12,876 nucleotides of DNA from JBDKGV01 sp039798005 (lineage in GTDB: Bacteria > Fibrobacterota > Fibrobacteria > UBA5070), in NCBI GenBank assembly GCA_039798005.1, contig JBDKGV010000092.1:1-12876 (forward strand). The letters are read 5' to 3'. Under the pieces are notes generated by a model that was not told where the DNA came from, made no database searches, and saw only the letters and a program-made list of their open reading frames with translations. Positions 6,834 through 12,876 of the stretch are shown one piece after another (position 1 is the first letter of the stretch; every line of letters starts with the position of its first letter). Both the position numbers and the translations under genes were made by a program.

Positions 6834-7892
6834 ATGCTCCAACCACAGCCCATGCAGGAAACCGAACAGACCGCCGCCTCGCTCACCGAGCGCCAGCGTG
6901 CCGTCCTGACTTCGATCGTCCTTCGCTATGTCGGCGATTGCGAACCCGTCGGATCACGCGTCCTGAGTAAAGATCTCACCGAGCACATCTCCCCCGCCAC
7001 CATCCGCAATGTCATGTCCGACATGGAGGAGATGGGGCTGATCGAGCAGCCTCATACCTCTGCCGGTCGCTTGCCCACGGAACTCGGCTACCGGACTTGG
7101 GTCGAGCATGTCATGCCCCGCGAGCCGCTGTCTGAAAGCGATCGCACCCTGCTCGACCAGTCCATCAAGGACGCCCGGGACGAGCAGGAGCTGTTGATGG
7201 CCGCCACCTTGGCCATGGCCGAGGTGACGCGGCTCCTGGGCGTGGCCGTGGCCCCGGTGGTGGAACGGCTGCGCCTGGATCGACTGGACCTGATCCCCGC
7301 AGGGGAACGGCAGATGGTCCTGATCGCCACCTTCGGCACGGGTCTGGTGCGCTCCCTCACCATCGAGTTCGAGGGGCCGCTGAAAAGCGATTCGTTTGCG
7401 GCGCTTGCCCGGGAAGTCCATCTTCTGGCCATCGGCCACTCTCCCGAGGACTTGCGTCAGATGCTGCGCCAGCGCTTGATCCTTCCTTCCGGAGCCCCGG
7501 AAATCTCCGACCTGGCCGCCCGCGTGCTGGAAGCCTTGGTCAACCTTTCCGCATCAAGCCGTCGGGAAGAGGTGATCCTCCAAGGGGCCACCCAGATCTT
7601 CTCCCAACCCGAGCTCGGGGAGCGCGCCCATCTCACCGACATGGTCCAACTGCTGGAAGACCGCCGTCTGCTTGCCCAGATCCTGCAAGAGCGCTGCGGG
7701 GAGGATCAAGTCGTCGTCTCGATCGGAAGCCAGAACCGCATCCGTCAGATGCGCTACCTTTCCCTGGTCAGCCGAACCTATCGCTTGGGAGACGCCGTCG
7801 GGTCCATCGGTGTCGTCGGCCCGACCCGGATGCCATACGCCCGGCTCATCTCCATCGTGGATCACTTGGCCCAGCGCTTGAGCCAAGGCTGA
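6834..7892 (+). CDS. hrcA: Heat-inducible transcription repressor HrcA
   Basis: Protein of 352 aa, the usual family length. HrcA represses dnaK and groE operons by binding the CIRCE operator, and GroEL keeps it active. The N-terminal winged helix is clear: LTERQRAVLTSIV, then EPVGSRVLSKDL, then SPATIRNVMSDMEEMGLIEQ at about 53-72 and PHTSAGRLPTELGYR. The middle GAF-like domain and C-terminal LSLVSRTYRLGDAVGSIGVV, GPTRMPYARLI and the final V-HLA-RLS are also typical. The start is uncertain: ATG at 6834 has AAGGA only one base away, and ATG at 6852 has no good site. No CIRCE inverted repeat (TTAGCACTC-N9-GAGTGCTAA) is seen upstream, and grpE/dnaK/dnaJ are not adjacent. A strong terminator lies immediately upstream, so its promoter must overlap the hairpin or sit inside the receptor gene's end. 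Confidence 0.95.
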   Translation: MLQPQPMQETEQTAASLTERQRAVLTSIVLRYVGDCEPVGSRVLSKDLTEHISPATIRNVMSDMEEMGLIEQPHTSAGRLPTELGYRTWVEHVMPREPLSESDRTLLDQSIKDARDEQELLMAATLAMAEVTRLLGVAVAPVVERLRLDRLDLIPAGERQMVLIATFGTGLVRSLTIEFEGPLKSDSFAALAREVHLLAIGHSPEDLRQMLRQRLILPSGAPEISDLAARVLEALVNLSASSRREEVILQGATQIFSQPELGERAHLTDMVQLLEDRRLLAQILQERCGEDQVVVSIGSQNRIRQMRYLSLVSRTYRLGDAVGSIGVVGPTRMPYARLISIVDHLAQRLSQG

Positions 7893-7959
7893 GTCCGTCT
7901 CCATCCAATCCGGTCCAAATCCTCAATTCTTTTGCAAATTGTGCCCTCGTACCGACTTC

Positions 7960-7965
7960 GGAGGA
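7960..7965 (+). promoter_or_regulatory. Ribosome-binding site fixing the fpr start
   Basis: GGAGGA lies three bases before ATG 7969. It excludes the longer reading from ATG 7939, whose extra ten residues (MCPRTDFGGI) would be untranslated leader. Confidence 0.8.
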
Positions 7966-7968
7966 ATC

Positions 7969-8802
7969 ATGTCATTGGATAGTTCATCGTACAACGCAAC
8001 TCTCGTCGCTCGCAGCGACCATGCTGCCAATCTCGCGACCTTTTATGTCCGCCCGGACACCCCGTTCGAACCATTCATTTCCGGCCAGTACGTGACCTTG
8101 GGTCTTTTGGGTGCCGAACCTCGCTTGGAAGGCATGCCTGCCGAGTACCGCGACGCCAACCCCGAGAAGCTCGTGCAGCGCGCGTATTCCATCGCCGCAG
8201 CGGGCTTTGAGATCGACGAGCTGGAATTTCTCGTCTCGCTGGTGGAAAACGGCAGCCTCACACCGCGCCTCTGGAAGCTTCAGCCCGGCGACCGCCTGAC
8301 CGTGGGCAAGAAGATCGTGGGCAGTTTCACCTTGGATGAACTGCAGACCCGCACCGTCGTGATGGTCGGCACCGGATCGGGACTTGCGCCCTTCATCTCC
8401 ATGCTGCGCCAGAACCTCACTCGCCACTTGGACATCCGCTTCGTCCTCCTGCATGGCGCCCCGCGCCGCTCGGAGCTTGCCTACCTCACCGAATTCCGTT
8501 CGCTTGAGAAGGCCTGCGCCAACTTCACCTACATCCCGGCCATCAGCCGTCCCCAACTGGACCCGCCAGGCTGGCGCGGCACCACCGGGCGCTTGACCCA
8601 GTTCTTTGCCAAGAACGGTTCGCTCCTGACGGAAATGGCCGGAGTGGATCTCGACCCCACCAAGACCGATGTCTATCTGTGCGGCAATCCGAACATGATC
8701 AACGACATCCACGCCGTGCTCGAACCGCTGGGATACACCAAGCACACCAAGGCCCACCCTGGCGCCCTGCATATCGAGGAATATTGGCGGGAGAAGGAGT
8801 GA
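7969..8802 (+). CDS. fpr: Ferredoxin--NADP(+) reductase, Fpr type
   Basis: FAD enzyme of 277 aa that moves electrons between NADPH and ferredoxin or flavodoxin, in the cytoplasm. The FAD domain is at about 10-120 and contains the flavin-binding R71-A-Y-S74. The NADP domain begins with VGTGSGLAPF at about 133-142 and includes YLCGNPNMI at about 230-240. The C terminus GALHIEEYW-REKE follows the bacterial Fpr pattern in which a conserved Tyr-Trp lies close to the end; here four more residues follow. E. coli Fpr is 248 aa, so this copy is slightly longer, partly from an insertion near 45-65 (AEPRLEGMPAEYRDANPEK). The gene lies 76 bases after hrcA with no terminator seen between them, and its stop overlaps the next start as TGATG. 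Its ferredoxin or flavodoxin partner is not in the window. Confidence 0.93.
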   Translation: MSLDSSSYNATLVARSDHAANLATFYVRPDTPFEPFISGQYVTLGLLGAEPRLEGMPAEYRDANPEKLVQRAYSIAAAGFEIDELEFLVSLVENGSLTPRLWKLQPGDRLTVGKKIVGSFTLDELQTRTVVMVGTGSGLAPFISMLRQNLTRHLDIRFVLLHGAPRRSELAYLTEFRSLEKACANFTYIPAISRPQLDPPGWRGTTGRLTQFFAKNGSLLTEMAGVDLDPTKTDVYLCGNPNMINDIHAVLEPLGYTKHTKAHPGALHIEEYWREKE

Positions 8803-10646
8803 TGAAGCCCTTGGGTCTGCGGCCCAGCCCCTTCACCCCGGCGCGCATGGGCATGCGCCTGCGCCTTGAGGATGTGCAGTGGCTGGATGCCCGGACCTTG
8901 GTGTGGCTGGAAGGCCGCACCGACCGCGGGGCCTTGGTGCTTCAGACCGGCTCCGAGGCACCTCGGGACTTGGATGCCGAAGGTTCCGTGCGGGCCGGCG
9001 TCGGGTATGGCGGTGGCGACTTTTCCGTCGGCAAGGGCGCCGTCCTTTTCGTGCCGCGCGGCGGTGCCGTCTCCCGGCGCACGCTTCGAGACAACCGCAC
9101 CCGCGCGTTGCATCCCGGCTTTGGCGGGGCCGCATCTCCCAAGGAATCCCCCGACGGCCGTTGGGTCCTCTTTGTCCATCACTTCAACGGCATCGACTTG
9201 CTGGCCTGTGTGGACTCGCGCGGCGCGCGCTGGCCCATCGATCTCGCTCGTGGCGCGGACTTCTACATGCAGCCATGCTGGTCCCCGGATGGCAAGCAGA
9301 TCGCCTGGATCGAATGGATGCATCCCCAGATGCCTTGGGACGGGACGATCCTGAAGATCGCCAAGTTCCATGAAGACACCCCACGCGTGGAGGACGTCAG
9401 GATCCTTGCCGGCTCCACGGAAACCCCCGTCTTCCAGCCGATGTTCTCACCCGATGGAACGCGGATCGCTTGGATCGAAGGTCAAGAGGAAGCCGATGCG
9501 TTGGTGGTTCTTGAACTTGGCACCGGAGAAAAGCGCACCTTGCTTGCCGAAACCGGGTTGTTGCCTCCCGCATGGGTCCAAGGGATGCGCACCTGCGATT
9601 GGGCTCCCGATTCCCAATCCCTTGTCCTGATCCGCAACCATCACGGGGTCCAATCGCTGGTCAGGGTCAGCTTGGAAGGCGTCATCACCGCCATTCCCGC
9701 GGCGCCCTACACCGCTTTTGGACAGATCTGCGTCTCCCCGAGCGGTGAGATCGCCGTCATCGCCTCCTCCCCGTCCATTCCCGAACGGATCCTGCGCCAG
9801 TCCGGCCAGGATTGGCTGGTGGTCCGTCGCAGCGACCCCGAGGACGTCGCCCACGAGGATCTGCCCATCGCCATTCCCGTGAACTGGACATCCAGCGATG
9901 GCGCCTTGGTCCACGGCCTCTACTTTCCTCCGGTCGGGGACAATCCCGACGCGGAACTCCCGCCGCTCTTGGTCAATATCCACGGCGGCCCCACCTCCCA
10001 GCGCCTTGCCGGCTGGTCTGCAGACACCGCATTCTTCACGACCCGGGGTTGGGCCGTCCTTGAGGTCAATCACCGTGGCAGCACCGGATACGGTCGCAGC
10101 TACCAGCGCGCCATGGATGGACTTTGGGGCGAGATCGATGTGCAGGACGTCGCTGAAGGAACCCAGGCCATCGCCGACCAAGGACTGTGCGACCCGAGGC
10201 GCATGGCGGTCAAGGGAGGCAGCGCTGGCGGCTTCACGGTCCTTCGCCTCCTGACCACCCGTCCCGGCCTGTTCAAGGCCGGCGTGAGCCTCTACGGGGT
10301 GAGCAACCTGCTCTCCTTGGCGGAAGACACCCACAAGTTCGAGGAACGCTATCTCGATCGCCTGCTGGCACCGCTGCCTCAAGGCGCCGAGATCTACCGC
10401 AACCGCTCCCCTCTTCGCCAGGTCGATCGCATCCGCGACTGCTTGGCGCTCTTCCAAGGCAGCGAAGACCGGGTGGTTCCACCATCCCAAAGCGAGAGCA
10501 TCGCCAAGGCTCTTGCCGAACGCAATGTTCCCCATCTCTACCGGCTCTATCCCGGTGAAGGCCATGGTTGGCGCAAGAGCGAGACCATCCAGGAATACTA
10601 TGGCGAGATGGAGAAATTCCTGCGCGAGCATGTGGTGCAGGCGTGA
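8802..10646 (+). CDS. S9 prolyl-oligopeptidase-family serine peptidase
   Basis: Protein of 614 aa, probably a cytoplasmic dipeptidyl or acylaminoacyl peptidase acting on small peptides. The start at 8802 overlaps the fpr stop (TGATG) with AAGGAG at 8794-8799. No signal peptide is seen. The N-terminal beta-propeller has typical blade signatures: SPDGRWVLFVH, SPDGKQIAWIEW, SPDGTRIAWIEGQ. The C-terminal alpha/beta-hydrolase domain starts near 360-390 with NIHGGPTSQ and NHRGSTGYGR. The catalytic triad is visible: S474 in GGSAGG, D556 in GSEDRVVP and H588 in GEGHGW. Length and motifs fit the S9C-type subgroup, but the exact substrate cannot be assigned. It is coupled to a HAD phosphatase by a GTGA overlap. 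Confidence 0.92.
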   Translation: MKPLGLRPSPFTPARMGMRLRLEDVQWLDARTLVWLEGRTDRGALVLQTGSEAPRDLDAEGSVRAGVGYGGGDFSVGKGAVLFVPRGGAVSRRTLRDNRTRALHPGFGGAASPKESPDGRWVLFVHHFNGIDLLACVDSRGARWPIDLARGADFYMQPCWSPDGKQIAWIEWMHPQMPWDGTILKIAKFHEDTPRVEDVRILAGSTETPVFQPMFSPDGTRIAWIEGQEEADALVVLELGTGEKRTLLAETGLLPPAWVQGMRTCDWAPDSQSLVLIRNHHGVQSLVRVSLEGVITAIPAAPYTAFGQICVSPSGEIAVIASSPSIPERILRQSGQDWLVVRRSDPEDVAHEDLPIAIPVNWTSSDGALVHGLYFPPVGDNPDAELPPLLVNIHGGPTSQRLAGWSADTAFFTTRGWAVLEVNHRGSTGYGRSYQRAMDGLWGEIDVQDVAEGTQAIADQGLCDPRRMAVKGGSAGGFTVLRLLTTRPGLFKAGVSLYGVSNLLSLAEDTHKFEERYLDRLLAPLPQGAEIYRNRSPLRQVDRIRDCLALFQGSEDRVVPPSQSESIAKALAERNVPHLYRLYPGEGHGWRKSETIQEYYGEMEKFLREHVVQA

Positions 10647-11260
10647 AGCCCGCTTGGATCGTGCTGGACATCGGTGGCGTGCTCGTGGAGGTGGACGCCG
10701 ATCGCCGCCTTGAAGAGTGGACCCACGGTCGGTTGAAGGCACGCGAATTCTGGCCCTTGTGGTTGAGTTCACCCGCCGTCAAACGCTTCGAGACCGGCCA
10801 AACCGACGGTCTCGCCTTTGCTCAGGAAGCCGTGACCGAATTCGGCCTGGACATGGAACCGGAGGCCTTCCTGCTCGATTTCCAGGACTGGCTGGTCGGC
10901 CCCTACCCGGGCGCCCTGTCCTTGCTCGATCGCCTGCGGCCCTTGGTTCCATTGGCGTGCTTCTCGAACAGTTCCTGCGTCCACTGGCCCATGCTCGATG
11001 CCATGCTAGATTGCTCGACGCGCTTCCAGCACACCTTTGCCACCCACCGGCTCGGTGTGCTGAAACCCCAACCCGAGGCCTTTGCCAAGGTGCTTGCGAC
11101 CCTCGCCGTCCCGGCTTCCCAAGTCTGGTTCTTCGACGACAACCTTGTGAATGTCGAGGCCGCCCGCCATGCCGGCTTTCAGTCATGGCAGGTCAAAGGC
11201 GCCCTTGAGCTGACTCGCCTTCTGGAGTCCCTGCTCCCTGAAATGCAAAACGCCTCCTGA
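10643..11260 (+). CDS. HAD-superfamily phosphatase, YihX-like
   Basis: Protein of 205 aa, likely a hydrolase of a small phosphorylated metabolite. The start is GTG at 10643, overlapping the peptidase stop as GTGA, so that LDIGGVL is near the N terminus as expected. HAD motifs: motif I D9-I-G-G-V, motif II S108-N109, motif III K141 in GVLKPQPEAF, motif IV F-F-D165-D166-N167. An alpha-helical cap lies between motifs I and II. The second Asp of the usual DxD is a Gly, as in E. coli YihX (FDLGNV), a glucose-1-phosphate phosphatase. The overall motif layout matches that subgroup; substrate identity is not established. The stop codon lies in the loop of a hairpin at 11249-11272. Confidence 0.88.
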   Translation: MKPAWIVLDIGGVLVEVDADRRLEEWTHGRLKAREFWPLWLSSPAVKRFETGQTDGLAFAQEAVTEFGLDMEPEAFLLDFQDWLVGPYPGALSLLDRLRPLVPLACFSNSSCVHWPMLDAMLDCSTRFQHTFATHRLGVLKPQPEAFAKVLATLAVPASQVWFFDDNLVNVEAARHAGFQSWQVKGALELTRLLESLLPEMQNAS

Positions 11261-11272
11261 ACCGGAGGCGTT
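11247..11272 (-). terminator. Terminator of the 99-aa secreted protein gene, at the convergent gene ends
   Basis: A 9-bp stem AACGCCTCC / GGAGGCGTT (11249-11257 with 11264-11272) has a 6-nt loop. Read on the minus strand it is followed by TTTTGCATTT, a good tail. On the plus strand no T-run follows, so it would end the plus-strand HAD gene poorly, although that gene's stop codon sits in the loop. Confidence 0.75.
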
Positions 11273-11297
11273 GCGAAGCGGTCTTTCCTTGGTCGCG

Positions 11298-11597
11298 TCA
11301 GTCGCGCTCAGCGTTGCGGTATTCCACCGTTTCGCGATCCAAGTTGCCTTGGATGGCTTGGACGAAACTGCGCTCCAGCACCAGGTTCTTCTCTTCCGTC
11401 GGCACTCCGCCCGGAATGTAGACGGAACCCGGATTGTCGGTGAACCCGTTGATCTGACCGCAGCCAAGCGCCATGACGGACTTGTCCTTGCTGGAGACCG
11501 GCTGGTTGGCTTCGGGGCAGGCGACGGTGGCCGAGGTGGAAGTCTTGGCTGCCATGGAGGCAGCGGCGAGAAGAGCAAGCAAAGTCAATGTTCGCAT
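11298..11597 (-). CDS. Small secreted protein of unrecognised family, paralogue 1 (99 aa)
   Basis: I do not recognise this family. ATG 11597 is chosen over ATG 11603 because AAGGAG (around 11606-11611) is 8 bases from the former and only 2 from the latter. A signal peptide is clear (MRTLTLLALLAAASMA, cleavage near residue 16), so the protein is exported. The mature part is about 83 aa with two cysteines, C27 and C46, that could form one disulfide. Residues about 47-61 (GQINGFTDNPGSVYI) and 74-97 (LERSFVQAIQGN, then DRETVEYRN) match the next gene upstream on this strand closely. The protein lacks the 50-residue middle region of that paralogue. No lipobox is seen. Each gene appears to have its own terminator, so they are tandem but perhaps separately transcribed. 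Confidence 0.85.
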   Translation of the reverse strand: MRTLTLLALLAAASMAAKTSTSATVACPEANQPVSSKDKSVMALGCGQINGFTDNPGSVYIPGGVPTEEKNLVLERSFVQAIQGNLDRETVEYRNAERD

Positions 11598-11605
11598 GGC
11601 CATTA

Positions 11606-11611
11606 CTCCTT
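11606..11611 (-). promoter_or_regulatory. Ribosome-binding site deciding the start of the 99-aa protein
   Basis: AAGGAG on the minus strand is 8 bases from ATG 11597 and 2 bases from ATG 11603. The spacing favours the inner start, which also gives a cleaner signal peptide (MRTLTLL). Confidence 0.65.
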
Positions 11612-11681
11612 TGAGGATCGAAGGGCGATACCGTCCCCCTTCACCCATAGCTTAAAGTCGATTTTTCAACCTCGCACAGGA

Positions 11682-11702
11682 TTTCGGGCAAAATGCCCGA
11701 AA
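11682..11702. other. Short hairpin beside the minus-strand terminator
   Basis: A perfect 9-bp stem TTTCGGGCA / TGCCCGAAA surrounds an AAA loop. It lies between the two secreted-protein genes, just downstream of the terminator of the 147-aa gene and upstream of the 99-aa gene. There is no T-tract on its far side on the minus strand. It may be a backup terminator stem or part of the promoter region of the 99-aa gene; its role is unknown. Confidence 0.5.
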
Positions 11703-11731
11703 AAGAAAAAGCCTCCAGTTCAGGAGGCTTT
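11700..11731 (-). terminator. Rho-independent terminator of the 147-aa secreted protein gene
   Basis: The stem AAAGCCTCC / GGAGGCTTT (11708-11716 with 11723-11731) has a 6-nt loop. On the minus strand it is followed by TTTTTCTTTTT. It lies 24 bases after the stop. The stem core GCCTCC / GGAGGC is the same as in the terminator at 11247-11272. Confidence 0.88.
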
Positions 11732-11754
11732 CATCTCATCCTTGCGAAGGAAGA

Positions 11755-12198
11755 TCAGTTGTTCTCGCCGTTGCGGTACTCGACCGTCTCGCGATCCATG
11801 TTGCCCTGGATGGCATCCACGAAGCCACGCTCAAGCGAGATGCCGCCCAAGCCGTTGTTGTCTTCCTGCATGATGTAAAGGGTGTTGGGGTTGTCGAGGT
11901 AACCATCGATCTTGCCCGAACCGAGGTCCATGCTCTGACCGCTCTTCTCGGAGTAGGCGGAAAGCTTGGTGGCATCGGCCCAGAATTCCTTGTTCGACTT
12001 GTTGCGAACCAGAACCGAACCGCCCTTGCGCTTGACTTCGACGAACACTTCGCTCGAGCCACCTGTGGAGGCAGGAGTACCACTGCGCTTTTCGTTGTCG
12101 TACAACTCGACATCACCACCAGAGGAGATGAGCTTGCCGGCCATGGAAGGCGCGGCACAGACGAAAACCAAGGCTGCAAGGAAAACGATACGACGCAT
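11755..12198 (-). CDS. Small secreted protein of unrecognised family, paralogue 2 (147 aa)
   Basis: I do not recognise this family. ATG 12198 has GGGAGC five bases upstream. A signal peptide is evident (MRRIVFLAALVFVCAAPSMA, cleavage before GK). The mature protein has no cysteine. Residues about 21-85 are polar and basic, with a beta-like stretch SVLVRNKSNKEFWADATKLS at 61-80 that faintly resembles a bacterial SH3-type fold (weak impression). The shared region begins near 91: DLGSGKIDGYLDNPNTLYIM, then ISLERGFVDAIQGN and DRETVEYRNGENN to the end. This matches the neighbouring 99-aa protein. Conserved points are G-G-I-G, DNP, YI, LER, FV, AIQGN and DRETVEYRN. The protein is probably periplasmic, surface or extracellular. 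The high conservation of the C-terminal tail suggests it is the functional or partner-binding part (inference). Confidence 0.88.
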   Translation of the reverse strand: MRRIVFLAALVFVCAAPSMAGKLISSGGDVELYDNEKRSGTPASTGGSSEVFVEVKRKGGSVLVRNKSNKEFWADATKLSAYSEKSGQSMDLGSGKIDGYLDNPNTLYIMQEDNNGLGGISLERGFVDAIQGNMDRETVEYRNGENN

Positions 12199-12238
12199 GA
12201 AAAGCTCCCGTCCGATGATGGACCAATGATCTGGGACA

Positions 12239-12268
12239 AATCTATTGTCATAGGGATGGGTTTTGCAA
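12239..12268 (-). promoter_or_regulatory. Candidate promoter of the 147-aa secreted protein gene
   Basis: On the minus strand TTGCAA (12268-12263) and TAGATT (12244-12239) are 18 bases apart, giving a predicted leader of about 35 bases. The match is moderate. Confidence 0.35.
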
Positions 12269-12328
12269 TACGTTTTCGACCAATTCCCACTGTCCTACCT
12301 CGCGCTCACGCGCTAAGTTTGCCTAGCC

Positions 12329-12876
12329 ATGCCATTTTTCACGCGACAAAACCTGCTGGGAGCCACGATCTTCCTGTTTGGTTTCGGCGCGTATGTGAAC
12401 ATCCAGTACAACACCTACCTCTTTGAGGTGCGCGGCCTCACCCCGCGTGAAATCGGGATTTTGGGCACCATCGGGGCCATTCCCTGCCTTTTCACGCCGC
12501 TTTTGGCCGGATGGCTCGTGGATCGCTCTCCCGATCCCAGGCGCTTGCTCGTCACCCTTTCCTTGCTGGCAGCGACCGCACTGGCCTGCCTGCCCCACCT
12601 GCCCGCGAGTTTCACATGGCTTTCTCTGGGATTTTTCCTGATGCAAGCCGTCCTGATGCCCATCCCCCCCCTGACCACCTCGCTCCTGATGCGCAAGGGG
12701 GATTCGCGCTCCCAAGCCGGCTTCCTGGCCCTGCGAGCGGTCGGAACCCTCGGCTTTTTCCTGGTCTCCCTGTTTCTCTCATGGTGGTCCACCAAGGAGA
12801 GGCTTCCGCAGGTCTATCTGTTGATGAGCCTTCTCCTTGTCGTGAACATCCCCTTTCTGCTGCTCCTGCCTCCAAC
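12329..12876 (+). CDS. MFS transporter, 5' part, cut by the window end
   Basis: The reading frame is open from ATG 12329 to the window edge, 182 codons visible. An in-frame stop TAA at 12314-12316 limits the start to this ATG; no ribosome-binding site precedes it. Hydrophobic segments suggest about five or six transmembrane helices so far: about residues 8-28, 42-62, 73-90, 95-115, 130-150 and 163-180. The loop between helices 2 and 3 has GWLVDRSPDPRRLL, an MFS motif A-like sequence (G-x-x-x-D-R). The N terminus (NLLGATIFLFGFGAYVNIQYNTYLFEVRGLT, split around residue 20) and the phrase REIGILGTIGAIP recall the LacY/nucleoside-symporter-like MFS_1-like subgroup. Substrate is unknown. It is divergent from the secreted protein gene and shares a 130-base spacer with it. 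Confidence 0.85.
   Translation, partial: MPFFTRQNLLGATIFLFGFGAYVNIQYNTYLFEVRGLTPREIGILGTIGAIPCLFTPLLAGWLVDRSPDPRRLLVTLSLLAATALACLPHLPASFTWLSLGFFLMQAVLMPIPPLTTSLLMRKGDSRSQAGFLALRAVGTLGFFLVSLFLSWWSTKERLPQVYLLMSLLLVVNIPFLLLLPP

Noticed and set aside
7939..7968. Longer start for fpr at ATG 7939
   Set aside because: The extra residues do not match Fpr N termini, and GGAGGA at 7960-7965 clearly serves ATG 7969.

Overview
The window is GC-rich DNA from a Gram-negative bacterium. A TonB-dependent outer-membrane receptor and two small secreted proteins point to an outer membrane. Codons mostly end in G or C, genes are tightly packed, and several stop and start codons overlap. No rRNA, tRNA, CRISPR array, transposase or phage gene is visible. 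I cannot assign a phylum from sequence alone; a lineage such as Fibrobacterota would fit, but that is only an impression.

Bases 1-3840 (+ strand) carry a translationally coupled three-gene cluster: a 759-aa protein ending in a degenerate GGDEF-like domain, a 117-aa single-domain STAS protein (stop and start overlap as TGATG), and an RlmD-type iron-sulfur RNA uracil-C5 methyltransferase (overlap TTGA, start codon TTG). A strong terminator follows. Bases 3841-4215 hold no gene. They contain that terminator, a perfect 28-bp palindrome, a nested palindromic element flanked by 15-bp direct repeats, and a promoter for the next gene.

Bases 4216-6826 are a monocistronic TonB-dependent receptor with its own terminator. 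Bases 6834-7892 are the heat-shock repressor hrcA, here without dnaK/grpE neighbours. Bases 7969-11260 are a second tightly coupled run: ferredoxin-NADP reductase (fpr), an S9 prolyl-oligopeptidase-family peptidase, and a YihX-like HAD phosphatase.

Bases 11247-12198 (- strand) hold two tandem paralogous small secreted proteins that share a near-identical C-terminal block (LER-FV-AIQGN-DRETVEYRN). Each has its own similar terminator. I do not recognise this family, and it is the most novel item in the window. Divergent from it, bases 12329-12876 are the 5' part of an MFS transporter cut off by the window edge.

The genes do not form one obvious pathway. The first cluster pairs a signalling-like protein and a STAS switch with an rRNA modification enzyme. 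The second run looks like housekeeping: stress regulation, redox, peptide turnover and phosphate-ester hydrolysis.
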